Source of the DNA: Bacteroidota bacterium
Lineage (GTDB): Bacteria > Bacteroidota > Bacteroidia > B-17B0 > Aurantibacillaceae
Assembly: GCA_016185125.1 (NCBI GenBank)
Contig: JACPOC010000018.1
Span: 1-39,638 of the forward strand
Reading direction: 5' to 3'
DNA: 39,638 nucleotides
This document shows positions 18,701 through 26,890 of the stretch, in pieces (position 1 is the first letter of the stretch; every line of letters starts with the position of its first letter). The notes beneath the pieces were generated by a model that had not been told where the DNA came from, searched no databases, and saw only the letters and a program-made list of their open reading frames with translations. Made by a program: the position numbers and the translations under genes.

Positions 18701-18988
18701 AAATATCCCGTTGGAGGAGCCCAAATGGATGTGAACAGGGTATTCACTACCCACACCATAAAAAAAACACTTCCCGCAATGGCCTATATGTTTACCGATG
18801 GATATGCCGATCAATTTGGCGGCGATAAAGGCAAAAAATTTATGGTTAAACGATTTAACGAAGTGCTGTTAACTATTTATTCGCAAACAAGCGAGAATCA
18901 AAAAAGAGAATTGGAAAAACACCTCGAAGACTGGCGAAGGAATCACGAGCAGGTAGATGATGTTTTAGTAGTGGGTATTGCAATTTAA
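15785..18988 (+). CDS. Two-component-type sensor fused to SpoIIE/PP2C phosphatase (SiaA-like)
   Basis: A 1067-aa membrane protein. The order is: signal peptide (1-21, ending IFNAQ); a long periplasmic beta-propeller of reg_prop type (repeats such as MWFGTQDGL, VWLGTEQGG, YWIGTWGLG, VWLGTYDGG, about 25-680); a Y_Y_Y domain (YKLEGYDEDWSS to about 755); one membrane helix (about 767-786); a coiled coil (790-830); and a SpoIIE-type PP2C phosphatase. The phosphatase keeps its metal-binding acids: SGDFYW near 855, VVDCTGHGVPGAFMS near 873, NDGMDL, FTDGYADQFGGD and DDVLVVG at the end. It has no histidine kinase domain. The start is TTG, giving a clean signal peptide. With the SiaB- and SiaC-like genes downstream it would be the signal-gated phosphatase that dephosphorylates the SiaC-like protein. 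Confidence 0.93.
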   Translation: MKIKLFIFFSFLIAFCGIFNAQQLRFKYITSEDGLSTNYVTSIIQDEKGFMWFGTQDGLNKYDGYQVKVFKNDPTNVNSLSSSEITCIRQLRPDLIVIGTLAGINFFNPVNQSFSRLKHKGLEVKITAICPLDSTKILIGTEEGLFSFNINTKEIIPISQRNGKINITALYYDGKTAYIGTFDKGLWTFKNNKLDKVNLIKMDYSDIKLEELNHITEIKHYGGKLYLGTFGKSIFVADLHLFEIERKLQLSDFEESDFINNFIVKNNRLYIGTNYGFIIYNLLNQSKVFYSKNEVEVSPLNHNKIKFVFLDKEENVWLGTEQGGVNVAYKQSLKFPNSNSKYESNFTNVFSFLEDNNGIVWLGGVKIFHALNTQTGKYIDYSHLLETNTALSLIKESENIYWIGTWGLGLFRFDKSSGKITNKLLSKELGSTVLCLNIVGDNLYAGTVGDGLFKINLKSFETKRFTEKDGLPNPSINTMFIDSKKNVWLGTYDGGLVKMSGFDKNGKLPIVHKFRNEGKGGQIASNIVLGINEDKNSTIWVTTSNGLSKLLPDNSFYNFYEKDGLINSYLYCILKDSLNDFWMSSNGGLIHFNPLLPEKEITFKNYSIKDGLVNKEYNQGSGFSSPSGIMYFGGARGFNLFRPTAIKDNLQPPPVYVVNYKRGGKDVVTDSSITHKKHLKLSWRENYFQFEVVALDYTDPLKNKFRYKLEGYDEDWSSPTNVRYVSYTELPGGEYVFKVKAANNDGIWNETPYEISITVVPPFWKTKWFYVLIIIFAVGGIYAFTQYRTKAIKKENKILENKVAERTKELEEKNRDITSSIEYAKRIQEAILPSKDHIFSRFERAFILYKPKDIVSGDFYWFGEKSGVKIFAVVDCTGHGVPGAFMSMIGHNLLHQIIKEKSIVDPGEILNQLHKGVQLALRQGQNEINTNDGMDLSIIAINDNLGEIKWAGANRPLVLINTQGTMVKYDGNKYPVGGAQMDVNRVFTTHTIKKTLPAMAYMFTDGYADQFGGDKGKKFMVKRFNEVLLTIYSQTSENQKRELEKHLEDWRRNHEQVDDVLVVGIAI

Positions 18989-18999
18989 AAACTTAATAC

Positions 19000-19007
19000 T
19001 ATATTTG
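19000..19007 (+). promoter_or_regulatory. -7 box of the lipoprotein-siaB-siaC group
   Basis: TATATTTG is a perfect match, 22 bases before ATG 19030. It suggests that the downstream genes can be transcribed apart from the phosphatase gene. Confidence 0.6.
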
Positions 19008-19029
19008 TATATCATAAAATAAAGTGAAC

Positions 19030-19947
19030 ATGAAAAGATCAATTAAAATATTTTTATCGGTTAGCTGCATAGCCGCCCTTATCACTTTTGGTTGTAAGAA
19101 AAAAGAAACTACCGAAGTAGATAACGAAACCCAATCAGCGGTGGATAACGCCGTAGCAGATCAGGAATATAGCGCTGTGGTACCAAACGTGCAAAATTTT
19201 GCAATTAACACTAAAGGAACCGGTGCAAATTCCGGAAAATTAGCTGCCGCGCCTTGCGACACCTTAACCTGGTTAAATAAAAGCACTTCCTATACCTATC
19301 CCGGTTCAACAACTTATCCTATGGCAGATACAGCCTTGAATACCACAGGCGATCTTACAAAATATAAAAAAGCTCCTATTTATGAATTAAACCTTGCCAC
19401 AAATTGTGCTCAGGGCTTTACCGATGGAAAAATCCGTTCCGGTAAATGGATTATTAGAATTACAGGTCCTTTAAAAACTGCAGGCAATCAAATGATAATT
19501 AAATTGCTTAATCATAAAACCAATAATGCAATAACTTATGCCTGTGATAGTATGGTCATTACAACGGTTGCATCTAGCACATTATCAACCACTTATAACA
19601 TTAAACTGATAAATGGGGTTTGTCAAAGCTCTAGTTGGGTTATTAAATACAGCTCCGACAGAACCATTACGCACTATGCTAAAGGAAATCCGTACGGAAG
19701 CGACCCTGTAACTGAGCTATTTGGAAGTGCAAACGGAACTAACCGCCAGGCAAGAGCATTTACAGTGAGCATTCCATCCTCTTCTCCTTTAATTAAACAT
19801 AAAGCTTGTCAGTTTATTGATAAAGGAATAATGACTTTAACCCCCGAAGGCTTTAAAGAGCGTATAGTAAATTTTGGTCCGGGAACCTGCGATGATGACG
19901 CAACCTTTACAGTTAACGGAAACACCGTTGCCTTTAAACTTAAATAA
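19030..19947 (+). CDS. Lipoprotein of unknown function inside the Sia-like cluster
   Basis: The first 22 residues form a lipoprotein signal with lipobox cysteine C22 (ALITFGCKKK). The mature part is acidic at first (TTEVDNETQSAVDNAVADQE), then strand-rich with several cysteines, and ends GTCDDDATFTVNGNTVAFKL, a tail seen in many Bacteroidota surface lipoproteins. I do not recognise a named domain. GTG 19024 is also possible, but ATG 19030 gives the shorter, typical signal. It lies 41 bases after the phosphatase gene and 25 bases before the SiaB-like gene and has its own -7 box. It could be a ligand-binding or accessory part of the switch, or simply co-transcribed. Confidence 0.85.
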   Translation: MKRSIKIFLSVSCIAALITFGCKKKETTEVDNETQSAVDNAVADQEYSAVVPNVQNFAINTKGTGANSGKLAAAPCDTLTWLNKSTSYTYPGSTTYPMADTALNTTGDLTKYKKAPIYELNLATNCAQGFTDGKIRSGKWIIRITGPLKTAGNQMIIKLLNHKTNNAITYACDSMVITTVASSTLSTTYNIKLINGVCQSSSWVIKYSSDRTITHYAKGNPYGSDPVTELFGSANGTNRQARAFTVSIPSSSPLIKHKACQFIDKGIMTLTPEGFKERIVNFGPGTCDDDATFTVNGNTVAFKLK

Positions 19948-19972
19948 CAAGGGCTCATTGGTAAACCCTATC

Positions 19973-20527
19973 ATGGTGGATGTTTTTGATATTTATGATA
20001 AAATGGAGCGGAATAATATTCTGCTCTCATTTAAAGGTGAAATAACATCCGATCTTCTCACTTCCATCCTCCAGATAATGGAAAATAAAATGGATAATAT
20101 GCAGGAAGAACCTAAAATGAAAAAAAAGGTTTACAATGTATTAGTGGAATGTCTGCAAAACCTTTATCACCATTTAGATGATTGCGCCGATGTGGCCGGT
20201 ATAAATGAAAAAGTGCGCTCTGCTATTTTTATGATAGGCAAACTTGAAAACAAATATTCAATCTTTACCGGTAACTATATTTTAAATGAAAACATTCACG
20301 GCCTTAAAAGCCGTTTGGATGAAGTTAATTCTTTAACAAAAGAAGAGTTAAAAGAATATTATAAAAAAGTGCTTAATAATGGCGAAATGTCGCTTAAAGG
20401 CGGCGGCGGTTTAGGCATGATTGATATTGCACGCAAAACAGGCGAAAAATTAGAATATAATTTTTTGGATATTGATAATAAAGTTTCTTTCTTTACACTA
20501 AATATAAAAGTATCACAACAACAATAA
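19973..20527 (+). CDS. siaB: SiaB-like protein kinase (DUF6272 type)
   Basis: A cytoplasmic 184-aa protein resembling the SiaB family, whose Pseudomonas member phosphorylates the partner SiaC. It shows a GHKL-like N box (VLVECLQNLYHH, about 57-68, with the conserved E and N) and a glycine-rich loop GGGGLGMIDIARKTG (about 143-157) for ATP binding. The conserved opening is MVDVFDIYDKMERNN. The open frame extends upstream into the lipoprotein gene, but ATG 19973 gives the family N-terminus and leaves a 25-base gap. It is followed 24 bases later by the SiaC-like gene. The symbol is given by resemblance; no SiaD-type diguanylate cyclase is in the window. Confidence 0.85.
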   Translation: MVDVFDIYDKMERNNILLSFKGEITSDLLTSILQIMENKMDNMQEEPKMKKKVYNVLVECLQNLYHHLDDCADVAGINEKVRSAIFMIGKLENKYSIFTGNYILNENIHGLKSRLDEVNSLTKEELKEYYKKVLNNGEMSLKGGGGLGMIDIARKTGEKLEYNFLDIDNKVSFFTLNIKVSQQQ

Positions 20528-20551
20528 GTACAATATTAAAAATTAAAAATT

Positions 20552-20932
20552 ATGGATAAATACGCAATTGAAGGCTCTCCAAAAACCCCAAGCATCACGT
20601 TTGATTTAAACGGCGGAGTATTAGAAATTAAAGGTCGTTCAATACCTGAAAATTCTATTGAATTTTATAAACCTTTAGTAGATGCTTTAGATAAGTATAC
20701 ATCGGCTGCAAAACCTGCCACCACAGTTAACGTGCAGTTAGAATATTTTAATACTTCATCCTCAAAATGTATTTTAGATGTATTTAAAAAACTGGAAGGA
20801 ATTCACAAAAGCGGAAGCGCAGTTACCATTAACTGGCATTACGAGGAAGATGATGAAGATATGTTAGAAGCAGGCGAAGATTATCAAGCCATCATTAACG
20901 TGCCATTTAAAATGGTAATGGTTAACGAATAA
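20552..20932 (+). CDS. siaC: SiaC-like regulatory phosphoprotein (DUF1987)
   Basis: A 126-aa cytoplasmic protein of the DUF1987/SiaC family. It opens with IEGSPKTPSITFDLNGGVLEIKG in two parts, as family members do, and carries the core YFNTSSSK with Thr68, the position I recall as the phosphosite of Pseudomonas SiaC. It is the natural substrate of the SiaB-like kinase just upstream and of the SpoIIE phosphatase four genes up. In Pseudomonas, dephospho-SiaC activates a diguanylate cyclase; the target here is unknown. It ends the cluster; a terminator-like hairpin follows at 21059. Confidence 0.88.
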   Translation: MDKYAIEGSPKTPSITFDLNGGVLEIKGRSIPENSIEFYKPLVDALDKYTSAAKPATTVNVQLEYFNTSSSKCILDVFKKLEGIHKSGSAVTINWHYEEDDEDMLEAGEDYQAIINVPFKMVMVNE

Positions 20933-21058
20933 ATCTCTTTAGGAAACTTCTAAACATGTTTTTAAAAACTTGGAATACTAACGTATTTGAGGCTTTTTAA
21001 AAATGAAGTTCAACAAAAAAGCAATTTATTGAACCTCCTTTACTTATTTTATATTATA

Positions 21059-21085
21059 CCTCCTGCCAAAGCAGGGGGTTTTTTT
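21059..21085 (+). terminator. Rho-independent terminator after the Sia-like cluster
   Basis: CCTCCTGC and GCAGGGGG pair (one T-G wobble) around a CAA-type loop, directly followed by seven T. It lies about 130 bases after the SiaC-like stop and just before the aldolase promoter. Confidence 0.8.
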
Positions 21086-21087
21086 AT

Positions 21088-21095
21088 TATATTTA
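21088..21095 (+). promoter_or_regulatory. -7 box of the aldolase gene
   Basis: TATATTTA is one base off TAnnTTTG, 20 bases before ATG 21116 and immediately after the terminator T run. Confidence 0.4.
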
Positions 21096-21115
21096 CATCC
21101 TAAAATTTACACATT

Positions 21116-22171
21116 ATGTCATCTAATATCGTTGAGTTATTAGGCACTCAGGCCAACAGTTTATTAAACCATTCCTGTAAAACAATTTTAAAAGAAAATA
21201 TACATTTACCGGGTAATGATTTTATTGAAAGAATATTTTCACAAACTAACCGCAGTCCGCAGGTTTTAAGAAGCCTGCATCAGCTTTACAACACCGGCCG
21301 CTTATCGGGCACAGGTTATATGAGCATTTTGCCGGTTGACCAAGGAATTGAACACAGCGCCGGCGCCAGTTTTGCGCCAAACCCCATGTATTTTGACAGT
21401 GAAAACATTGTAAAACTAGCCATTGAAGGCGGTTGTAACGCCGTTGCATCCACTTACGGCGTGTTAGGTTCAGTGGCGCGAAAATACGCTCATAAAATTC
21501 CTTTTATTGTAAAAATAAATCATAACGAAATTTTAAGTTATCCTAATAAGTTTGACCAAATTATGTACGGAAGCGTAGACGATGCCTGGAATATGGGTGC
21601 TGTGGCTGTTGGAGCTACCATTTATTTTGGTTCTGCCGAAAGCGGACGACAGATTATTGAAGTTTCACAAGCATTTGAGCGTGCGCATGAATTAGGAATG
21701 GCCACTATTTTATGGTGCTATACCCGAAATAACGCGTTTAAAAAAGACGGGGTTGATTATCATACTGCAGCCGATCTTTCCTCGCAGGCAAATCACTTGG
21801 GCGTTACTATTCAGGCAGATATTATCAAGCAAAAATTATCTGATAAAAATGGTGGTTATACAGCAGTTGGGCATGGTAAAACGCATCCGAAAGTATATTC
21901 CGAATTAACAACCGATCATCCAATAGACCTTTGCCGTTATCAGGTGGCCAACTGCTACATGGGCCGCATGGGTTTAATTAACAGCGGCGGCGAAAGCAAA
22001 GGCGCCAGTGATTTGGGAGAGGCAGTAACAACAGCGGTAATTAATAAGCGTGCCGGTGGGCAAGGTTTAATTAGCGGAAGAAAAGCCTTTCAAAAGCCTT
22101 TAAAAGAGGGTGTGGCCTTATTAAATACCATACAAGATGTTTATCTTGATAAAACAATTACAATAGCCTAA
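21116..22171 (+). CDS. fbaB: Fructose-bisphosphate aldolase, class I (DhnA type)
   Basis: Schiff-base aldolase that interconverts fructose 1,6-bisphosphate with dihydroxyacetone phosphate and glyceraldehyde 3-phosphate in glycolysis and gluconeogenesis. The segments [37 protein letters not shown] and [13 protein letters not shown] match the bacterial/archaeal class I (DhnA/FbaB) family, and 351 aa is the family size. It has no class II zinc-binding histidine pattern. It is flanked by a terminator upstream and a spacer with repeated AACTAAAAACT motifs downstream, so it is probably a single-gene unit. Confidence 0.93.
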   Translation: MSSNIVELLGTQANSLLNHSCKTILKENIHLPGNDFIERIFSQTNRSPQVLRSLHQLYNTGRLSGTGYMSILPVDQGIEHSAGASFAPNPMYFDSENIVKLAIEGGCNAVASTYGVLGSVARKYAHKIPFIVKINHNEILSYPNKFDQIMYGSVDDAWNMGAVAVGATIYFGSAESGRQIIEVSQAFERAHELGMATILWCYTRNNAFKKDGVDYHTAADLSSQANHLGVTIQADIIKQKLSDKNGGYTAVGHGKTHPKVYSELTTDHPIDLCRYQVANCYMGRMGLINSGGESKGASDLGEAVTTAVINKRAGGQGLISGRKAFQKPLKEGVALLNTIQDVYLDKTITIA

Positions 22172-22259
22172 GGGCAGTAATTAAATTTTTGGTGTTTAGT
22201 TTTTAATAATCTCGGCTTTTTATTAATAACTAAAAACTAGTAACTAAAAACTTTTTAGA

Positions 22260-23105
22260 ATGGGTTGGTTTAAACGATTAAAAGAAGGTATAACAACATC
22301 CACCAAGGAGAAAAAAGAAACTCCCGAAGGCTTGTGGTACAAATGCCCGTCATGCAAAAAAATTCATACCTCGCAGGATCATGTAAGCAATAAATACGTT
22401 TGTTCTGAATGTAATTATCACGAAAGGATTGGCAGTAAAGAATATTTTGAGATCATTTTTGATAATAATCAATTTACGGAGTTAAATGAGAATTTGGTGA
22501 GCGGCGACCCCCTAAATTTTAATGATACTAAAAAGTACACCGATCGATTAACCGATACTATCCAAAAAACAGGTTTAAAAGACGCTTTACGAAGCGCATA
22601 CGGACAAGTTCATGGCCAGGCATTGGTTGTTTGCTGTATGGATTTTACCTTTATTGGCGGAAGCATGGGAAGCGTGGTAGGCGAAAAAATAGCGCGTTCT
22701 ATCGATTTTTGCATTCAAACAAAATCTCCCTTATTAATTATTTCAAAAAGCGGTGGTGCCCGCATGATGGAAGCCGCATTTAGTTTAATGCAAATGGCCA
22801 AAACTTCAGCCAAATTAAGTCAGCTTGCAAAAAAAAATATTCCCTATATATCTTTATTAACCGACCCTACAACTGGCGGAGTTACAGCAAGTTACGCTAT
22901 GCTTGGCGATTTTAACATAGCCGAGCCCAACTCACTCATTGGTTTTGCCGGGCCACGAGTGGTAAAAGAAACCATAGGAAAAGATTTGCCAAAAGGCTTT
23001 CAAACAGCCGAGTTTGTGCTTGAGCATGGCTTTTTAGATAAAATTGTTCCCCGTACCGAATTAAAGGAAAAACTTGGCACACTGCTTAAAATGTTAAAAA
23101 ACTGA
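22260..23105 (+). CDS. accD: Acetyl-CoA carboxylase carboxyltransferase subunit beta
   Basis: Beta half of the carboxyltransferase that moves CO2 from biotin to acetyl-CoA, the first committed step of fatty acid synthesis. The N-terminal zinc ribbon has CPSC and CSEC. The crotonase-like core has [35 protein letters not shown] and [17 protein letters not shown], and it ends with GFLDKIVPR. Length 281 aa is normal. It uses biotin, which the bio genes earlier in the window provide. The upstream spacer holds two direct copies of GTAACTAAAAACT-like sequence just before the ATG. Confidence 0.96.
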   Translation: MGWFKRLKEGITTSTKEKKETPEGLWYKCPSCKKIHTSQDHVSNKYVCSECNYHERIGSKEYFEIIFDNNQFTELNENLVSGDPLNFNDTKKYTDRLTDTIQKTGLKDALRSAYGQVHGQALVVCCMDFTFIGGSMGSVVGEKIARSIDFCIQTKSPLLIISKSGGARMMEAAFSLMQMAKTSAKLSQLAKKNIPYISLLTDPTTGGVTASYAMLGDFNIAEPNSLIGFAGPRVVKETIGKDLPKGFQTAEFVLEHGFLDKIVPRTELKEKLGTLLKMLKN

Positions 23106-23207
23106 TCCTTCACTCATTGGTTAAGGGCTTTGGCTAAAATAGAGGCAAAAAAGCCAACCTTTTAGTATCTTTATTCGTATTAATTATTAGGGAATCCCTG
23201 TTTTTAT

Positions 23208-23759
23208 ATGAATATTCAGCCTCAGATAATTGCCCGGTGTATTAAGCGCGAGCGCAAGGCCGAATATGAGCTCTATAAAAACACCTACAGTTATCTGATG
23301 AGCATCTGTTTAAGATACACGCGCAATAAAGATGCCGCTTCTGCTTCCTTAAATATGGGTTTTATGAAGATTTTATCTAATCTTGATAAATACAATCTGT
23401 CCATTCCATTTAAAGTTTGGATACGTACAATTATGGTAAACACCTTAATTGATGAATACCGTAAAAATAAACGCGAGCGCGAAAAAGTAACTTATGTAGA
23501 AGAATATTATGATAATGCCGGTTTTTCTGAAGCCAATGACGCCATAAGTAAAATGGATTGCAAGCAGATTTATCTTCTTATTGATAAATTGCCCGAGGCA
23601 ACCAAACAGGTTTTTAATTTGTTTGTAATTGATGGATATGCGCATAAAGAAATAGCGGACATGCTAGGCATTAGCGAAGGAACTTCCAAATGGCATGTTA
23701 ACGCGGCTAGGCAAAAGTTAAAAGAACAAATAGATAGAAAAGTATTAATCTCCAGTTAA
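23208..23759 (+). CDS. RNA polymerase sigma factor, sigma-70 family (ECF type)
   Basis: A 183-aa ECF-like sigma factor. Region 2 spans about 25-90 (YSYLMSICLRYTRNKDAA, then FKVWIRTIMVNTLIDEYRK). Region 4 spans about 125-175 with the helix-turn-helix AHKEIADMLGISEGTSKWHV. There is no long N-terminal region or region 3, as expected for ECF types. It is followed after 4 bases by a protein with a cytoplasmic N-terminus and one membrane helix, a typical anti-sigma position. A TATCTTTA box at 23166-23173 may drive it. The regulon is not visible. Confidence 0.9.
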   Translation: MNIQPQIIARCIKRERKAEYELYKNTYSYLMSICLRYTRNKDAASASLNMGFMKILSNLDKYNLSIPFKVWIRTIMVNTLIDEYRKNKREREKVTYVEEYYDNAGFSEANDAISKMDCKQIYLLIDKLPEATKQVFNLFVIDGYAHKEIADMLGISEGTSKWHVNAARQKLKEQIDRKVLISS

Positions 23760-23763
23760 AGAA

Positions 23764-25140
23764 ATGAAACCTGAACAACAATTCGATAAAAATTTAAGAA
23801 AGAAAATGGAAAGCGCCGAGGAGGAGTTTGCCTTTAATGAAGCAGACTGGCAAAAGGCAAGCAAGATGATGGATGCGGAGCGAGCAGCCCTTGGAAGTAA
23901 ACTTAAAAAAGTTCTATTGTTATCTGCTTCTGTTTTTTTAATACTTGGCTCTATTGTTTTTTTAGGATATAAATATATAGGCACTGAAACCAACAATAAC
24001 CTTGCGCAATCTTCCTCGCAAAAAACAAATTTTAATGAAACAAGAACAACGGCTTCCGTTGATTATTTACAAGAAATCAATAATGAAAATTCAGATGCCT
24101 TGCCAAAGAAAGAAAATTTTATAGATGCTAAACTTATTAATTCCTCGGCTAAAGAATTAAATAAAACCACAGGAAGCAATTCTGATGCGGAGTTATTAAG
24201 CAATCCATCTTTAAATAACAGTACTTCAAATTCAGGTAAGATAGTTGCATCGAAATTAGAGAAGGTTTATAATTCTTCATCACAAAAATATGCTTTCGCT
24301 AGCTATGAAGATAATAATGTAAGAAATCAAGAGCAGCAGACTTCTTTAAATAAAGAACAAGCAGTAAATAATAGTGAAAATGCCGGCTCCAACATGTATG
24401 AAAATTTTTATCTTAAAACAAAAATTTCTGTTTTGCCCGAGCATTTGATAGAGGGAGATATTAAAAATACGTCTTATGATTTTATAAGAATTTATGATGA
24501 AGATTATTATAAAACAAAAAAACGCAAGCTGCATTATTTTGAAGCGGAGGCCGGCACCGCTTATATGTTTGGATGGAACAATCCGAAAGGAACAGATGCC
24601 AAAGGATTTAACGCTTACGCCGGTTTAAATTATGGCTTCCTTATCAAAAAACATTTTAGCGCAAGCATAGGAGCCCAGGTTTACAACATTGGCAATGTAA
24701 CCAAACCATTTTTTACCGCTTCTGATGTAAGTTATGATTTTGGGTCTAACGGAACTTTTACAACTGTTACTACTAATTCATTAATATATTTTTCACTGCC
24801 TGTAAAAATCAATTACGCAATCAACAAACGCAATAGTATTGGCATAGGTGTTAACACTGCATTTCTTTTTAACGGAAAAAATACCATTGAAACCTACAAC
24901 ATGGCCGATGGTGTAAAGTCAAACGTTAAACAAATACATAATACCGGCTTTTATGAGGGAACCAATACCACTAACGTAATGCTAACGGCAAGTTATTCGC
25001 GCGCTGTTTCAAGCCGTATTAAGTTAAACACCGAATTGGTATTTGGCCTTAGTGATATTTATAAAAATACAGAATCAAATGTTACTTTTGAAAACAGCAA
25101 AGGAATTCGTATCGGACTTCAATATATCTTATTCAAATAA
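23764..25140 (+). CDS. Single-span membrane protein with barrel-like C-terminus (possible anti-sigma)
   Basis: 458 aa. Residues 1-49 are charged and cytoplasmic-looking (EEEFAFNEADWQKASKMMD), 50-69 form one membrane helix, about 75-240 is a low-complexity Asn/Ser-rich linker, and from about 255 the sequence has the alternating strands and aromatic ends of a PorT-like outer-membrane beta-barrel (YAGLNYGFLIKKHFSASIGA; terminal IRIGLQYILFK). Proteins with this layout often follow ECF sigma genes in Bacteroidota. The N-terminal part could hold the sigma factor and the C-terminal part could be embedded in or near the outer membrane. Both roles are inference. It overlaps the next gene by one base (TAATG). 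Confidence 0.8.
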   Translation: MKPEQQFDKNLRKKMESAEEEFAFNEADWQKASKMMDAERAALGSKLKKVLLLSASVFLILGSIVFLGYKYIGTETNNNLAQSSSQKTNFNETRTTASVDYLQEINNENSDALPKKENFIDAKLINSSAKELNKTTGSNSDAELLSNPSLNNSTSNSGKIVASKLEKVYNSSSQKYAFASYEDNNVRNQEQQTSLNKEQAVNNSENAGSNMYENFYLKTKISVLPEHLIEGDIKNTSYDFIRIYDEDYYKTKKRKLHYFEAEAGTAYMFGWNNPKGTDAKGFNAYAGLNYGFLIKKHFSASIGAQVYNIGNVTKPFFTASDVSYDFGSNGTFTTVTTNSLIYFSLPVKINYAINKRNSIGIGVNTAFLFNGKNTIETYNMADGVKSNVKQIHNTGFYEGTNTTNVMLTASYSRAVSSRIKLNTELVFGLSDIYKNTESNVTFENSKGIRIGLQYILFK

Positions 25141-26252
25141 TGAAATTTTTAGCTTTAAATATTTTTCTTTTACCGCTTATTTTTTTTAGTGGATGTAAGA
25201 AGAACGACCTTCCTCCAAAATTGGAAAATGCTTCCTCTGTTTTTTACATTAAAGGAAATATTAATAACACCGCCGTTGAATTAAAGGCCGGAGAAAACGG
25301 TTATTATATGTCATCCTCTTATTATCAAGATGCAAATAATGTATATGTTTATAAAGGTGAACTTAATCAGCGCTCCTGCAACGGACCTTGCGGTTATGGA
25401 ATTACTATTTTAATCAACGATTTTAAAGAATCTCCCTCAGGTGCTGTTATGAAACCCGACAGTGGTTTATACATCGGTTCGTTTCAATTTAACGATGGCA
25501 GCCTAACACCCGTTATGTACTCAGGAATATTTACACCCATCATTGGAAACAGCAATACCAGTTATACATGGACGTACAGCGATGGTCAGGTGCAAACAAC
25601 CCAACAGGGAGCGCGCAAGTTTAATGCCGGCCAAACATACTCCATTGGCTTAACATTAAACAATAACGGTTGCGTTCAATCGCACACCAATGAATTTAGA
25701 ATTGGCAGCCCGCTTCAAACAAACATAAGCGCTTTGTGTAACTGGACAGCCACGCCTGCAACCTACAGTTTTTACGCTTCATCATCATCGGGTTTAATAC
25801 CTCAATGGAATTTTGGTGATCTTGCCACTTCCTCGGCTATAACGCCGGTGCATACATACGGCAATTTTAATAAATATTATACAGCGCGTTTGCGATTAAC
25901 CAATAGCAATAATGATACCTGTTACTCGTATTACCAGGTTCCTGTTTCCATGTCTTCGCCGGTTTGCCATGCCAACTATAACAGTTTTTTTACGGCCGTG
26001 CCAAATAGCAAGGCTTTATCAAGCATTACCATATTGGTTACCGATCCTTCGGGTAAAATTTATTCTTCGCAAAGTATCAATCAATCTGTTGCTAATAAAA
26101 TTGAAATTGTTTGGGTAGAAGATTATAAAAATAACGCACAAGATCAACGTACTAAAAAAGTGAAGATCAGATTTAACTGCGATGTTGCAAATGGTGCAGA
26201 TATGCTAAAGATCAGTAATGGCGAAGCGGTAATTGCGGTGGCTTATAAATAA
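25140..26252 (+). CDS. Lipoprotein with PKD-like domain
   Basis: 370 aa with a lipoprotein signal, lipobox cysteine C19 (IFFSGCKKND). The middle part contains a PKD-like repeat near 220-265 (WNFGDLATSSA, then THTYGNF-type strand and YTARLRLTNS), and an earlier similar stretch near 135-180 (TWTYSDGQ). The PKD fold usually supports adhesion or carbohydrate contact at the surface. Its ATG shares the A of the preceding TAA, so it is translationally coupled to the membrane/barrel gene and ends the sigma operon. It stops 9 bases before the convergent oxygenase gene. The exact function is unknown. Confidence 0.82.
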   Translation: MKFLALNIFLLPLIFFSGCKKNDLPPKLENASSVFYIKGNINNTAVELKAGENGYYMSSSYYQDANNVYVYKGELNQRSCNGPCGYGITILINDFKESPSGAVMKPDSGLYIGSFQFNDGSLTPVMYSGIFTPIIGNSNTSYTWTYSDGQVQTTQQGARKFNAGQTYSIGLTLNNNGCVQSHTNEFRIGSPLQTNISALCNWTATPATYSFYASSSSGLIPQWNFGDLATSSAITPVHTYGNFNKYYTARLRLTNSNNDTCYSYYQVPVSMSSPVCHANYNSFFTAVPNSKALSSITILVTDPSGKIYSSQSINQSVANKIEIVWVEDYKNNAQDQRTKKVKIRFNCDVANGADMLKISNGEAVIAVAYK

Positions 26253-26261
26253 TAAATTACA

Positions 26262-26852
26262 CTACGGCTTCACACTTTTAAGCCAGCCGGTAATACTCAG
26301 TCGGTCAACGTTGCTCATCACCACCTCGTGTTCCAATTCGCTTTCAAAAACAACCAGGGTTCCGGCTTTGGGAGCTACTGTTACTTTGGCGTTATCGAGA
26401 TAAATCTTCAGCTCGCCGCCATCATTTTGTTCCCAGTTTTTATTTAAATAAACAATTACTGAAACTTTACGTGAATCATCCGTTTTAAAAGCGTCCTGAT
26501 GCTTTTTGTAAAAGGTTCCCGGTTCGTATAGCGCAAAATGAAATTCAGAATTGTTAAGACCCATAAAACAACGTCGGTTGAGTTCGAGTTGAATTTCGTC
26601 CATCACTTTAAAAAAGAGCGTATCGAGTTCATTGCTTTCTCCCTTATTAATCCAGGCTATTTTATCGCCTCTTACAGATTTATTTTTTTTTAAGTCTAAT
26701 TTTTTTCCTGTTCCTGCTTCCTTAAACAACTTTTGTTTATTTTGAAAGGCAAGCAAAAAAGCATTCACAGAATTTTCATCAAAAAAATCTTCAATAATGG
26801 CATAACGGCTGCTATAAATACCTGAAACAGCTTGTTCAATTTTTAAGGTCAT
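26262..26852 (-). CDS. 2-oxoglutarate/Fe(II) dioxygenase (prolyl-4-hydroxylase-like)
   Basis: Non-heme iron dioxygenase of the P4H-like family. The iron triad is H118-x-D120 (KKHQDAF) and H175 (LEHEV), and R184 (DRLSITGW) binds the 2-oxoglutarate carboxylate. The jelly-roll strands (SVIVYLNKNW, GGELKIYL, GTLVVFES) are in the usual order, and 196 aa is complete for the family. Close homologs often act on proteins (proline hydroxylation); the substrate here is unknown. A TATCTTTA box lies 4 bases before the ATG, so its message is probably leaderless. It is divergent from the MATE transporter. Confidence 0.9.
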   Translation of the reverse strand: MTLKIEQAVSGIYSSRYAIIEDFFDENSVNAFLLAFQNKQKLFKEAGTGKKLDLKKNKSVRGDKIAWINKGESNELDTLFFKVMDEIQLELNRRCFMGLNNSEFHFALYEPGTFYKKHQDAFKTDDSRKVSVIVYLNKNWEQNDGGELKIYLDNAKVTVAPKAGTLVVFESELEHEVVMSNVDRLSITGWLKSVKP

Positions 26853-26856
26853 CTTG

Positions 26857-26864
26857 TAAAGATA
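26857..26864 (-). promoter_or_regulatory. -7 box of the dioxygenase gene
   Basis: TATCTTTA on the minus strand is one base off TAnnTTTG. The ATG begins only 4 bases later, which implies a leaderless transcript. Confidence 0.45.
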
Positions 26865-26890
26865 AAATACTTTCGTTTATAAAGAACATT

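Noticed and set aside
19874-19972. Upstream extension of the SiaB-like frame
   Set aside because: It lies within the lipoprotein gene, and the family N-terminus begins at ATG 19973.
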